Below, piece after piece: positions 34,717 through 44,242 of a stretch of DNA of 64,000 bases (the first letter of the stretch is position 1; each line of letters starts with the position of its first letter). The stretch is from CAZGXI01 sp964529715. Lineage in GTDB: Bacteria; Chloroflexota; Anaerolineae; Aggregatilineales; Ch27. Position numbers and translations under genes: made by a program. The notes beneath the pieces are model-generated. The model saw only the letters and a program-made list of their open reading frames with translations, was not told the DNA's origin and did no database searches. The stretch lies in contig CAZGXI010000005.1 of assembly GCA_964529715.1 (NCBI GenBank), positions 1-64,000 on the forward strand, read 5' to 3'.

Positions 34717-35526
34717 ATGAACTGGATAACTGCCATATTGGCCGGCCTGATCGGCGTGCTGATCGGCGGCGTGATCAATGTGCTGTCCGACGATCTGCCG
34801 CAGCGTCGGCGTCCGCAATCTCCGCGTTACCCAGACGGTGCGCCACGCCCACCTGCTGCCTGGCTGGGTGTGCTGGCTTTCCTGAGCGGGCGGCGGCAGT
34901 CACCGGCGGGCGCCGCTTTGTCATGGCGGCATCCCCTGGTCGAAGTCGGCCTGGGTGTTCTCTACGCGCTGCTGGCGCTGGCGCGTCCTCTAGACGGGCT
35001 ACTGGCTTTTCAGTTGCTTTTTCTGGCGATCCTGACGCTGATTACGGTGATCGACCTAGAACACCGCCTGATTCTGTTCGTGGTGATCCTGCCCGCCTGC
35101 ATCCTGGCGCTGCTCAAGGGCATTCTGATCCCTTTTCCGCTGCCCGATGTGCGTGAAGCGTTGATCGGTGGGGCGGTGGGCTTCGGGACCTTCTTCGTGA
35201 TGTTCCTGGGCGGCCTGTTCTTCTCTGCGCTGGTGGCGCATTTTCGCGGCTATGAACTGCCGGAAGTGGCTTTCGGTTTTGGCGACGTGATGCTCGGCAC
35301 GTTCAGCGGGATGCTGTTGGGCTGGCAGGCGTTCGTCTTTGCGCTGATGCTTACCGTGTTCTTGGGAGCTGCCGGGGCGCTGCTGTACCTGCTGTCGAAG
35401 GCATTGCTGCGCGGCAGCTACACGGTTTTCACGGCGCTGCCTTATGGTCCGTACATTACCTTGAGCACGGCGGTGATGCTGCTGTGGCGCGACGAGGTGC
35501 GCGAATTCGTATGGCGACTGTGGTAA
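34717..35526 (+). CDS. A24 prepilin peptidase-like protein
   Basis: A 269-residue polytopic aspartyl protease. The two catalytic Asp motifs are VIDLEHRLI (TM-border) and FGFGDVMLG (GxGD). It keeps the N-terminal GxxIGxxxNVLxDDLP-type segment, but the CxxC zinc motifs of classical PilD are absent, as in TadV-like or monoderm enzymes. It cleaves leader peptides of prepilin-like proteins at the membrane. No pilin or secretion ATPase is in the window. It is convergent with mnmA, with six bases between the stops. Confidence 0.87.
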   Translation: MNWITAILAGLIGVLIGGVINVLSDDLPQRRRPQSPRYPDGAPRPPAAWLGVLAFLSGRRQSPAGAALSWRHPLVEVGLGVLYALLALARPLDGLLAFQLLFLAILTLITVIDLEHRLILFVVILPACILALLKGILIPFPLPDVREALIGGAVGFGTFFVMFLGGLFFSALVAHFRGYELPEVAFGFGDVMLGTFSGMLLGWQAFVFALMLTVFLGAAGALLYLLSKALLRGSYTVFTALPYGPYITLSTAVMLLWRDEVREFVWRLW

Positions 35527-35532
35527 TGGCGC

Positions 35533-36621
35533 TCAATGCACGGGGCGTTCGATGATGCCTCCGCCGAGGCACACCTCGCCGTCGTAAAATACCGCGCCCT
35601 GGCCAGGCGTAATATCTCGCACGGGCGACTCAAAGCGCACCTCGGCGCGGTCGCCGGGTAGCGGGGTGATTGCCGCCGGAACGGGGGCGGCTTTGTAGCG
35701 GATTTTCACGGTTGCTTGAAGCGTTCCTGTGGGCGGCGCGCCTGCAATCCAGTTGACCTGCCGCGCCGTCAGGTGATTGTGCCCTAATTCTTCTCGTGTG
35801 CCGACGATCAGCGCATTTTGCGCCGGGTTCATATCCAGTACGTACAGCGGTTCGCTGCCGTTGACGCCTAAACCCTTGCGCTGACCGATGGTGTAGTTGG
35901 GCAGGCCGGTATGCTGGCCGAGGATAACGCCTGCCTTTGTGAGGATTGGGCCAGGGATCAGGGCGGCGGGCGCATGTTCGGCCAGGAAACGGCGGTAATC
36001 TCCATCCGCCAGGAAGCAGAGGTCCTGGCTGTCGGGTTTGCTGGCGACCGGCAGGCCGAAGCGGGCAGCCATTTCCCGCACCTGCGGCTTCGTGTAGTCG
36101 CCAATCGGGAACAGCGCATGGCGCAGTTGATCCTGTCGCAGAACACTCAGCACATAGCTCTGATCTTTGCTCTCGTCCACGCCCCTGAGCAGTCGATATG
36201 ACCTGTCTTCTGCCTGCCGGATGCGGGCGTAGTGCCCGGTGGCGAGGTACTGCGCCTCCAGCGCCAGGGCGTGGTTCAGCAGATGGGTGAAGCGGATGTG
36301 GCGGTTACAGACCAGGCAGGGATTGGGTGTTTCCCCGGCGGCATAACCGTCGATAAAGGACTGGACGATCTTCTGGCGGAAAATCTCCTTGCTGTCCAAC
36401 ACATAGAAGGAAATGCCCAGTTTGTCGGCGACGCGATAGGCGTCGGTCATCTGGGTAGGTGTGCAGCAGCGGTTGTGCCCACCGCCGCCCTCTTCGGCCC
36501 ACAGGCGCATCATCACACCGATCACGTCGTAGCCCTGTTCGACCAGCAGCGCGGCAGCGACCGAACTATCCACGCCGCCGCTCATGGCGACGACAACCCG
36601 TGTGGCGGTATCAGGCGGCAT
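35533..36621 (-). CDS. mnmA: tRNA-specific 2-thiouridylase
   Basis: Installs sulfur at U34 of tRNA Lys/Glu/Gln. The PP-loop SGGVDSS is at residues 14-20. The catalytic Cys pair is at 102 (PNPCLVC) and 202 (SQDLCF), and GQRKGLGV and the C-terminal barrel are conserved. Length 362 is typical. The start overlaps the end of the cysteine desulfurase gene by 11 bases, so the sulfur donor and acceptor enzymes are translationally coupled. Confidence 0.96.
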   Translation of the reverse strand: MPPDTATRVVVAMSGGVDSSVAAALLVEQGYDVIGVMMRLWAEEGGGGHNRCCTPTQMTDAYRVADKLGISFYVLDSKEIFRQKIVQSFIDGYAAGETPNPCLVCNRHIRFTHLLNHALALEAQYLATGHYARIRQAEDRSYRLLRGVDESKDQSYVLSVLRQDQLRHALFPIGDYTKPQVREMAARFGLPVASKPDSQDLCFLADGDYRRFLAEHAPAALIPGPILTKAGVILGQHTGLPNYTIGQRKGLGVNGSEPLYVLDMNPAQNALIVGTREELGHNHLTARQVNWIAGAPPTGTLQATVKIRYKAAPVPAAITPLPGDRAEVRFESPVRDITPGQGAVFYDGEVCLGGGIIERPVH

Positions 36622-37792
36622 GGGTGAGCCTTTCTACCTGCCGCAGTTTTTCGACTGCCTGGGGAATGGCGACCAGTGCCGCGTCGATGTCGGCGTCGGT
36701 GGTTTGTCGTCCGACAGTCAGACGCAGGCTGCCTAGTGCCCACTCCGGCGGGAGACCCATGCTGATGAGCACCTCAGACGGCTCCGGGTTACCGGTTCTG
36801 CACGCGCTGCCGCTGCTGGCAGCGATGCCTTGCACATCCAGGTACATCAACAGGGCGTTGCCATCTATGCCGCGAAAGACGAAACTGGCGTGATTAGGCA
36901 GCCGCTCGGACGGGTGGCCTGTCAGCTGGGAATCGGGTACGCGGCTCAGGATGCCGTCGATCAGGCGGTCGCGCAGTCGTCGGTAATGAGCGTTGTGCGC
37001 CTCACATTCCTCGTAAGCCAGTTCGAGCGCCTTCGCCAGCCCGACAATGAAGGCGACGTTGTGCGTTCCGGCACGGCGACCGCCTTCTTGCCCGCCACCG
37101 CTCTGACTTGGCGCAAGCTCGATGCCCTGTCGCACGTACAGCGCGCCGACGCCTTTCGGCCCATAAAACTTGTGCGCTGAGATCGCCAGCATGTCCACAC
37201 CGAGTTCGTTTACGTTGATCGGCATCTGCCCGGCGGCCTGCACCGCGTCTGTGTGAACCAACACGCCCCGCGCGTGGACGGCGTCCGCGATCTGGCGAAG
37301 CGGCTGCACCGTGCCGACCTCGTTGTTGGCGTACATGATGCTCACCAGGGTGGTATCCGGGCGGCAGGAGGCAGCCACATCCTCCGGCTTGACCTGCCCG
37401 TAGCCGTCCACCGGGACGACGGTCAGAGCGCAGTCCATCAGGTTGGCAAGCTGTTGCGCCGTTCTGCTGACGGCGTGGTGTTCCACCGGGGAGGTGATCA
37501 AATGGGCGCTGCGCCCCTGTCGCCGGGCGGTAAGCATCGCGCCGCGCAAGGCCAGGTTATCGCTTTCTGAGCCGCAGCTTGTAAAGACGATTTCGCCCGG
37601 CTGGCAGCCCAGCACATGGGCGACAGTCTCCCGTGCCGATTCGACGGCCTGTTCTGCTGCGCGCCCCAGCCGGTGAATCGAAGACGGGTTGCCGTAGATT
37701 TCATTGAAGTAGGGGAGCATAGCCTCCAGCACGCGGGGGTCAACCGGCGTCGTGGCGGCGTGGTCTAAATAGATAGTGCGAGGCTGCGGCAT
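36611..37792 (-). CDS. iscS: Cysteine desulfurase (IscS/NifS type)
   Basis: PLP enzyme that releases sulfur from cysteine as a persulfide. PLP Lys208 lies in SAHKFYGPKG and persulfide Cys331 in SSGSACRTG. YLDHAATTP at the N-terminus is typical. Length 393. GGAGG lies 7 bases before the ATG, and TAAAAT on the minus strand about 40 bases upstream may be its -10. It overlaps mnmA and probably serves tRNA thiolation; a wider Fe-S role is possible. Confidence 0.95.
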   Translation of the reverse strand: MPQPRTIYLDHAATTPVDPRVLEAMLPYFNEIYGNPSSIHRLGRAAEQAVESARETVAHVLGCQPGEIVFTSCGSESDNLALRGAMLTARRQGRSAHLITSPVEHHAVSRTAQQLANLMDCALTVVPVDGYGQVKPEDVAASCRPDTTLVSIMYANNEVGTVQPLRQIADAVHARGVLVHTDAVQAAGQMPINVNELGVDMLAISAHKFYGPKGVGALYVRQGIELAPSQSGGGQEGGRRAGTHNVAFIVGLAKALELAYEECEAHNAHYRRLRDRLIDGILSRVPDSQLTGHPSERLPNHASFVFRGIDGNALLMYLDVQGIAASSGSACRTGNPEPSEVLISMGLPPEWALGSLRLTVGRQTTDADIDAALVAIPQAVEKLRQVERLTHAA

Positions 37793-37891
37793 CCCAATCC
37801 TCCAGCTTGAGGCGAATTATGCTCATTGAAATTTATTTTACCACGCCGGGCGATGTGTGACGATGATCAGTCATCCTGGCGGAAAAACGCA

Positions 37892-37920
37892 TTGTTGCCG
37901 ACCGGGGTACGCACTATAAT
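37892..37920 (+). promoter_or_regulatory. Promoter of the thioesterase-enolase genes
   Basis: TTGTTG (37892-37897) and a perfect TATAAT (37915-37920) are separated by 17 bases, 41 bases before the thioesterase ATG. Confidence 0.65.
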
Positions 37921-37961
37921 CAACGGGGTTTGGTGCCAGCAAGCGCGAAAGCGGGCTGCCG

Positions 37962-38834
37962 ATGGCGAAAGTTCATACTTGGCGTTTCGACGTGCGGACG
38001 TATGAACTGGACGAGTACGGCCACGTCAACAATGCGGTTTATCATAACTACCTGGAGGAGGGGGCCACACAGGCCAGCGCCGCCGCCGGATTTCCCTATG
38101 CCTGGTACATGGCCCGGCGCTGCCTGTGGGTGATCCGGCGCATGACGATCCGCTATCTGACGCCGCTGAAGTACGGGGACACTGCCGAGTTGCGCACCTG
38201 GGTTTCTGACGTTCACCGCGTCTACAGTCACCGTGAATACGATCTGCGACGGGTCAGTGATGGTCGGCCAGTGGTGCGGGCGCGCGTCAAGTGGGTTTAC
38301 GTGGACATGGACACCATGCGCCCGCAGCGTATTCCGGAGGAGTTTGAGGCTGGGTTCGAGCCGACGAATGTACTGGAAGACCTGGACATTCATCTACATA
38401 ATCCCACACGCTTTGAGAACAGCCCACGTTTTGAAAGCCGCCGTGTAGTACAGCGTTACGAACTCGACCCGGCGGCCCACGTGAACAACGCCGTTTACCT
38501 GAACTGGATCGAGCAGTCTGCGTTTGATGCCCTACGCCGCGTCGGCTGGTCAGACGACCGGCTACGCGAGATCGGGCTAGGGATTTACCAGATCGCGCAC
38601 GACATCGAGTATTTGCAACCGGCTCGCAATGGCGATCCCATTGTCGTGATCAGCCGGCCAGTGGAACTGGCGCGTGTGCGCGGCGCGTGGACGCATGAGG
38701 TCCGGCACGGCGAAAGCGGCGAACTGCTGGCGAAAGACTATGCAGTGGGGGCGTTCCTGGACCTGGAAACGGGCAGGCCGCGCCCGCTCCCGGACGACAT
38801 GTTGGAGGCTCTACTCAATGGGCCGTCGGTCTGA
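37962..38834 (+). CDS. Acyl-thioesterase with two complete hotdog domains
   Basis: A 290-residue protein made of two tandem hotdog (4HBT-like) domains. Each keeps the active-site helix motif: residues 17-27 DEYGHVNNAVY and 169-179 DPAAHVNNAVY. Such fused proteins resemble acyl-ACP thioesterases. It is expected to hydrolyse acyl-CoA or acyl-ACP in the cytoplasm. The second motif lacks the Gly before His found in the first, so the two sites may differ. The gene is followed 67 bases later by enolase. No strong ribosome binding site is seen before the ATG. Confidence 0.82.
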   Translation: MAKVHTWRFDVRTYELDEYGHVNNAVYHNYLEEGATQASAAAGFPYAWYMARRCLWVIRRMTIRYLTPLKYGDTAELRTWVSDVHRVYSHREYDLRRVSDGRPVVRARVKWVYVDMDTMRPQRIPEEFEAGFEPTNVLEDLDIHLHNPTRFENSPRFESRRVVQRYELDPAAHVNNAVYLNWIEQSAFDALRRVGWSDDRLREIGLGIYQIAHDIEYLQPARNGDPIVVISRPVELARVRGAWTHEVRHGESGELLAKDYAVGAFLDLETGRPRPLPDDMLEALLNGPSV

Positions 38835-38901
38835 CTGTGTTGTGTCTGCTTTGGCGCGCTTTTCCTGTGCGCCAGCCTGAGAAAAAGAGGAGAACAAGCT
38901 C

Positions 38902-40191
<1,290 letters not shown>

Positions 40192-40218
40192 ACGTCCACG
40201 AGGACTGGCGCGTAGAAC

Positions 40219-40256
40219 GGGGGCGACCATATCTATCGTCCCCAGTTATTTTTTTC
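40219..40256 (+). terminator. Rho-independent terminator of eno
   Basis: GGGGGCGA and TCGTCCCC form an 8 bp stem (one G-T pair) around CCATATCTA, followed by AGTTATTTTTTTC. Confidence 0.85.
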
Positions 40257-40293
40257 TGAGTGTTGGGTGTGCGTAGTTTCTCGAACGTGTGAT

Positions 40294-40450
40294 GAACTCG
40301 TCGAGTTCGTGCCGTTGAAACGCCGGGGACTCAAGTCCCCGGCTACGCAAGAAAAGTCCGCTTCAGCGGACTAAAAAGCGGTCCAGTAGGGAGGCTTCCG
40401 CGTCCACTTCAGTGGACTTTCCACTCATAGCCAGGGAATGCATTCCCTGG
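40294..40450. repeat. Array of five palindromic hairpins (interspersed repeat)
   Basis: Five different hairpins occur in 157 bases. GAACTC/GAGTTC is at 40294-40308. GCCGGGGACT pairs with AGTCCCCGGC at 322-343 of the 40 kb block. AGTCCGC/GCGGACT is at 355-372 and GTCCACT/AGTGGAC at 402-417. The perfect 20-base palindrome CCAGGGAATGCATTCCCTGG is at 431-450. No ORF. Such palindrome chains look like interspersed non-coding repeats, but no other copy is in the window. It lies between the eno terminator and the convergent zinc-ribbon gene. Confidence 0.75.
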
Positions 40451-40478
40451 CGAACGTGCAAAGATTTTATAACACGCT

Positions 40479-41039
40479 CTAAAACTGATCCCCCTCAATA
40501 AACTGGATTGGCTCGTCTGTTGGCTGTCCGCGCGGGGTCGCCATGGCATCGGGGTAGGGGGCTTTGCCCCGGCGCGGCCTGGCGGCAGGTTCTTCTTCCA
40601 GCGCATACCCGACCTGGCTGGACGCGCAGTAGGGGCACAGACTCCACGCGAGTTCCAATGGTTTGCCGCACGTGATACATGCCTTGCGCAGCCGCGTGTG
40701 GCAATACGGGCATGCCTGCCATTCCGGTTGAGAGGGCCGCCCACAGCCAGGACAGACCGGCTTTTCCTCGATCTCTTGCAGCAGGGCTTCCTCTTCCAGG
40801 GATCGTTCGTAGGCTTCGGAGAGCGTTTCTTTGGGCCGCAGCAGCAGGTAGATGATCAGGCCGGGGACATTCAGGACGGCGACGGTCAGGGCGGCGGCCA
40901 GGGAAGCCAGCCCGTCGCGGGAACGGGCGCGGTGGTCGCGGTACGTCCAGATAATCATCGCCAACCAGAAGGCGCTGGTATACATGCCGAGCAGCGTGAT
41001 AACCAGCAGGGCGATGTTGCTGAGCGTTGTCGTGTCCAC
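40479..41039 (-). CDS. Membrane protein with two C-terminal zinc ribbons
   Basis: A 186-residue protein. Two TM helices come first (IALLVITLLGMYTSAFWLAM and LTVAVLNVPGLIIYLLL), then an acidic helix (ETLSEAYERSLEEEALLQE) and four CxxC knuckles (CPGC, CPYC, CITC, CPYC) forming two zinc ribbons, with a disordered tail. I chose the GTG at 41039 because AAAGGGG precedes it and a TATACT -10 box on the minus strand lies at 41089-41094, downstream of the longer in-frame start. The function is unknown; similar ribbons act in protein interaction. Confidence 0.7.
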   Translation of the reverse strand: MDTTTLSNIALLVITLLGMYTSAFWLAMIIWTYRDHRARSRDGLASLAAALTVAVLNVPGLIIYLLLRPKETLSEAYERSLEEEALLQEIEEKPVCPGCGRPSQPEWQACPYCHTRLRKACITCGKPLELAWSLCPYCASSQVGYALEEEPAARPRRGKAPYPDAMATPRGQPTDEPIQFIEGDQF

Positions 41040-41147
41040 CGATAAACCCCTTTCCCCATCTACAGGGCCGCTTGTTGCTGTGTGAGGCAGTATAGCATTG
41101 AGATATAACCCCGGCAATCGATGCTGGGTTTGAAAGGCTAAACCCGT

Positions 41148-42491
41148 TTAAAAATTGTTGAAAGCCGTTGCCGTCGGTTGGCCCTCGTCTTGTGACGGCG
41201 CTGCCGTGCCGCCGGCCAGCATAGCCACCTCGCTGAGCAGCACATCGTACTCATGCCCCGAAGCGTAAAATCCGACCCGCTTGATCGCCTGCGGGCGCTG
41301 ATCGGCAGGCAGGAGTTGGAATAGATTGCCGGACGTGAAGGTATACCAGGTTCCGGGCGTCAGCCGCTCGTGATCCAGGGTACAGGTGTCGCAGCGCAGC
41401 GGATAGCCCAGGCTGGGATCGTGATAGGCATAAAAGCCGTGTACCCAACGGCGTTCGCCGCCGCCAATGTCGAGGTATTCAATCACCAACATAACCGGGC
41501 ATTCGCTGCCCCGGTAGCCGCAGGTGCTTAGCGACTGGTGCTGGATCAACATCGTGGTGCGTAGTTCCAGGTAAGCATAATCGCTGACCGGGAACCATGC
41601 CCCCGGCTCACCCAGCCATTGCAAGCAGCCGGTTTCGGCGTGACTGCTGGCAGACTGCGTGCCGTTTGGCTGACGGCTGATGTGGAGCACCGAAAGGCCC
41701 AGGTCGGTTTCGCGGGCGTAGGTGCCTCGCGCCGCTTCGGGGTCATCGCGGGTGCTGTAGCAGCCCCATTTCGATGGCAGTGCTGGGTTCGCCGGGTTTG
41801 TGGTGTCGAAACTGCTTTCCGGCAGGATGTCTACCAGCGCATTTTCCAGGATCAATGCCCCGTCTTCGCTGCCGATGCGCCCCTGCATCCCGACCGGCAC
41901 CGACCGTGTTTGATCAATGTTGTTGATCATCACGACTTGGCCGCTGCGGTTCAGCACGGTGCTGTTGTTGTCCCTGTCGGTGAGGATGTAGTGGCCGCTG
42001 TTCTCCATGCGCATCCAACCCAGGCCTGATTGCACATCGACGCGGATGGAACGTGGCAGTTCCGGCACAATATACACGTCCGCACGCCCTTCTAGACTGA
42101 TGATGTTGATGGCATACAACGTGCGGCTGAACTCGAAACGTGGGCGGGCTGTATCGCCCAGAATCAGGGAGCTGTCGGCGTGCAGGGTGAGCGTAGCGAC
42201 GACGCGCTGGCTGTAAGGATCGGTAAAGGTGATGTAGCCCTGGGAATTGGCGTCGGTAGTCAGCCGCGCATTGCCGGGCAAGGCACGGCTGCTGCGTTCG
42301 GCTTCTTCGGTGCTATCCCCCGACCGGACGCCGACCGTGCCGCGTGCGACGGCGAGGGTTGCCTGTAAAGGAATGGTGGAATCGAAAAGAAACCAGCGGA
42401 CTCCGAGAAAGATTCCAGTAGCCAAGATACAAAAGATCACGAAGGACGTGATCAGGATGCTCCAGGCCAGGCGATTGGGGTTACTGAACAT
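41148..42491 (-). CDS. FecR-like membrane-anchored protein
   Basis: A 447-residue protein with one N-terminal TM helix (about residues 13-33). An extracytoplasmic FecR-type beta domain follows (about 50-215: ARGTVGVRSGDSTEEAE, SGYITFTDPYSQ-like segment, SLEGRADVYIV). The C-terminal half (about 225-440) has scattered Cys residues and looks like a beta-rich ligand-binding domain of unknown kind. No sigma factor or TonB receptor is nearby, so a role in signalling is not supported. The ATG at 42491 is preferred to an overlapping TTG at 42506. It follows acyP in the same direction. Confidence 0.6.
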   Translation of the reverse strand: MFSNPNRLAWSILITSFVIFCILATGIFLGVRWFLFDSTIPLQATLAVARGTVGVRSGDSTEEAERSSRALPGNARLTTDANSQGYITFTDPYSQRVVATLTLHADSSLILGDTARPRFEFSRTLYAINIISLEGRADVYIVPELPRSIRVDVQSGLGWMRMENSGHYILTDRDNNSTVLNRSGQVVMINNIDQTRSVPVGMQGRIGSEDGALILENALVDILPESSFDTTNPANPALPSKWGCYSTRDDPEAARGTYARETDLGLSVLHISRQPNGTQSASSHAETGCLQWLGEPGAWFPVSDYAYLELRTTMLIQHQSLSTCGYRGSECPVMLVIEYLDIGGGERRWVHGFYAYHDPSLGYPLRCDTCTLDHERLTPGTWYTFTSGNLFQLLPADQRPQAIKRVGFYASGHEYDVLLSEVAMLAGGTAAPSQDEGQPTATAFNNF

Positions 42492-42502
42492 GTGTGTAGC
42501 TC

Positions 42503-42799
42503 TCAATCCGCCGTGCTGTAGCGGACGTCAAAGGCGGAAAAAGCGCCGGTAGCTGTTCCCCAGGTCATGTCAACGCGCGCGACCTGCGCCGACGACGGGC
42601 CGCGCTGTAAATAAGCGGCCAGCCGATCTAACTGCGGGCGGGGGCCTTCGGCCAGCACTTCCACCGTGCCGTCAATGCGGTTGCGCACCCAACCGGTTAG
42701 GCCGAGTGACCGGGCTTCCTGCACGGTGTAGTAGCGAAAGTTAACACCCTGCACACGCCCATAAACAATGGCGTGTAATTGTTCTTGCTCTGATGCCAT
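42503..42799 (-). CDS. acyP: Acylphosphatase
   Basis: A 98-residue enzyme that hydrolyses acyl phosphates. GRVQGVNFRYY carries the phosphate-binding Arg and GWVRNRIDGTVEV the catalytic Asn. Full family length. The ATG at 42799 has GAGG upstream. A minus-strand TATAAT at 42842-42847 overlaps the sco stop codon and may give it its own promoter. Confidence 0.93.
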   Translation of the reverse strand: MASEQEQLHAIVYGRVQGVNFRYYTVQEARSLGLTGWVRNRIDGTVEVLAEGPRPQLDRLAAYLQRGPSSAQVARVDMTWGTATGAFSAFDVRYSTAD

Positions 42800-42842
42800 A
42801 CCCCAGAACCTCAATAGTTGCTAGAGCGTGGGACCAGTGTGA

Positions 42843-43520
42843 TTATAACGCACTCTCGTCCTGTGCCAGCATTGCCCGGATGTCCGTCGTGACGATTTCC
42901 GGCGGCGTGCCATAAGCGTAAATGATGCGCAACCGTCCTTCTGGATCGACCAGAAACCAGGATGTCGTATGCGCCACCAGGTAATCGGCCTGGCTTGCGG
43001 CGACCTCCTCGTATTCAAAGTACACGCCGTAATCGGTGCCGACCAGCCGGACAGTCTCTGGGTCACCGGTGAGGCCGATAAAATTCGGGTTGAAGGTGCG
43101 CAGATATTGGGCCAGCCGTTCGGGAGTGTCTCGCTGCCCGTCTACACTGACGAACACGAAAGCCACCCTGCCTGCGTCTTCGCCTAGCGCCCGCGCGATC
43201 TGGTTGAACTGCGCCAGCGTTACCGGGCAGACATCCGGGCAATGCGTATAGCCGAAGGCCATCAACACGGGTTTGCCGCGCAGATCGCTCAAGTTTAATG
43301 GATTGCCGGTTTGTGCGGTAAGGGTAAAGTCCGGCAGATTACGCGGCGGCTCCAGGATCGTGCCGCCTGGCGGCGCGGGCGTGATCGTCGGTCCGGCGAC
43401 GACGTTATTCAATGCACCGCATCCGGCCAGCAGCATGGTCAGCAGGCCCAATACCAGCAGGGTCGAAAGACGTTCCGTCTTTGCTGCTTTGTTTTGGAGA
43501 GCATGAAGTAAGCGTTTCAC
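42843..43520 (-). CDS. sco1: SCO1/SenC-type copper chaperone lipoprotein
   Basis: Delivers copper to the CuA site of cytochrome c oxidase at the outer membrane face. The lipobox LLAGC gives Cys34 as anchor. The thioredoxin-like fold carries the copper motif C94PDVC98 and the distal His184 (LVAHTTSWF). Length 225. Its ATG overlaps the PCuAC stop (ATGA), so the two copper chaperones are translationally coupled. Confidence 0.95.
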   Translation of the reverse strand: MKRLLHALQNKAAKTERLSTLLVLGLLTMLLAGCGALNNVVAGPTITPAPPGGTILEPPRNLPDFTLTAQTGNPLNLSDLRGKPVLMAFGYTHCPDVCPVTLAQFNQIARALGEDAGRVAFVFVSVDGQRDTPERLAQYLRTFNPNFIGLTGDPETVRLVGTDYGVYFEYEEVAASQADYLVAHTTSWFLVDPEGRLRIIYAYGTPPEIVTTDIRAMLAQDESAL

Positions 43521-44083
43521 GGCTGTCGGATTTCTGCCTCTACGGTTATCTCTTTTCCGGACTCGAAAGTCAGCGTCAGGCGGACCGTCTCGCCGGCGAC
43601 CAGATCGCGCCGGAGGTCCATCAGCATGATGTGATAGCCACCCGGCTCCAGGCGAACGCTGCCATTGGCAGGGATTTCTAACCCTTCCGCCAGTGGGCGC
43701 ATCCGACCCACACCCTGATCGTCGATCTGGGTCTCGTGGATTTCGACGACGGTGGCAGCGTCGGTGCTGGCGCGAAGCAGTCGGTCGGCAGCCCCGCCGC
43801 GATTCTCGATGAGCATGTACGCGGCGCTAACCGGGCCGTTCATTCCCATGTCCATGCCACCCATGGGGGCAGCCTCTTCGGTCGGGGTTGTGGTGGCGTC
43901 TGCGCTGCCCATCGCCATGCCGGTCATACCTTCGCCGATTTGCTCCTCTGCCATCTCAACTACCCCGGCAGCAGCCCTGACCCACGCTTCGCGGACGACA
44001 ATATCGCTGGCCGGGGGGGCAGTGTTACATGCGACCAGAAGCACTGCCAATAGAACGATTAAAACCACGAGCACTTTTGGCAT
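43517..44083 (-). CDS. PCuAC-type copper chaperone lipoprotein with Met-rich insertion
   Basis: A 188-residue exported protein: short signal with lipobox VLLVAC (Cys19), then a PCu(A)C cupredoxin-like domain. The copper ligands fit the H-M-H-M pattern: EIHET, GRMRP and YHIMLM. A Met-rich insertion of about 45 residues (MTGMAMG, MGGMDMGMNG) interrupts the N-terminal part and may bind additional copper. The ATG at 44083 has AGGAG upstream. First gene of the PCuAC-sco1 pair. Confidence 0.92.
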   Translation of the reverse strand: MPKVLVVLIVLLAVLLVACNTAPPASDIVVREAWVRAAAGVVEMAEEQIGEGMTGMAMGSADATTTPTEEAAPMGGMDMGMNGPVSAAYMLIENRGGAADRLLRASTDAATVVEIHETQIDDQGVGRMRPLAEGLEIPANGSVRLEPGGYHIMLMDLRRDLVAGETVRLTLTFESGKEITVEAEIRQP

Positions 44084-44242
44084 TTGGATTTTTTTCTCCT
44101 TTCCTGCCGACCTGGCGGCAGGTTTTACAAAATGGATAAGGTATGGCGGCATATTTTACCACGCCTTTGAGATCGGAAGGGTGTTTGTTGCGCAAATTCG
44201 TGCTATTATTCAGGCGCGGCCCGTAAGCACTCAGGAGAATAG

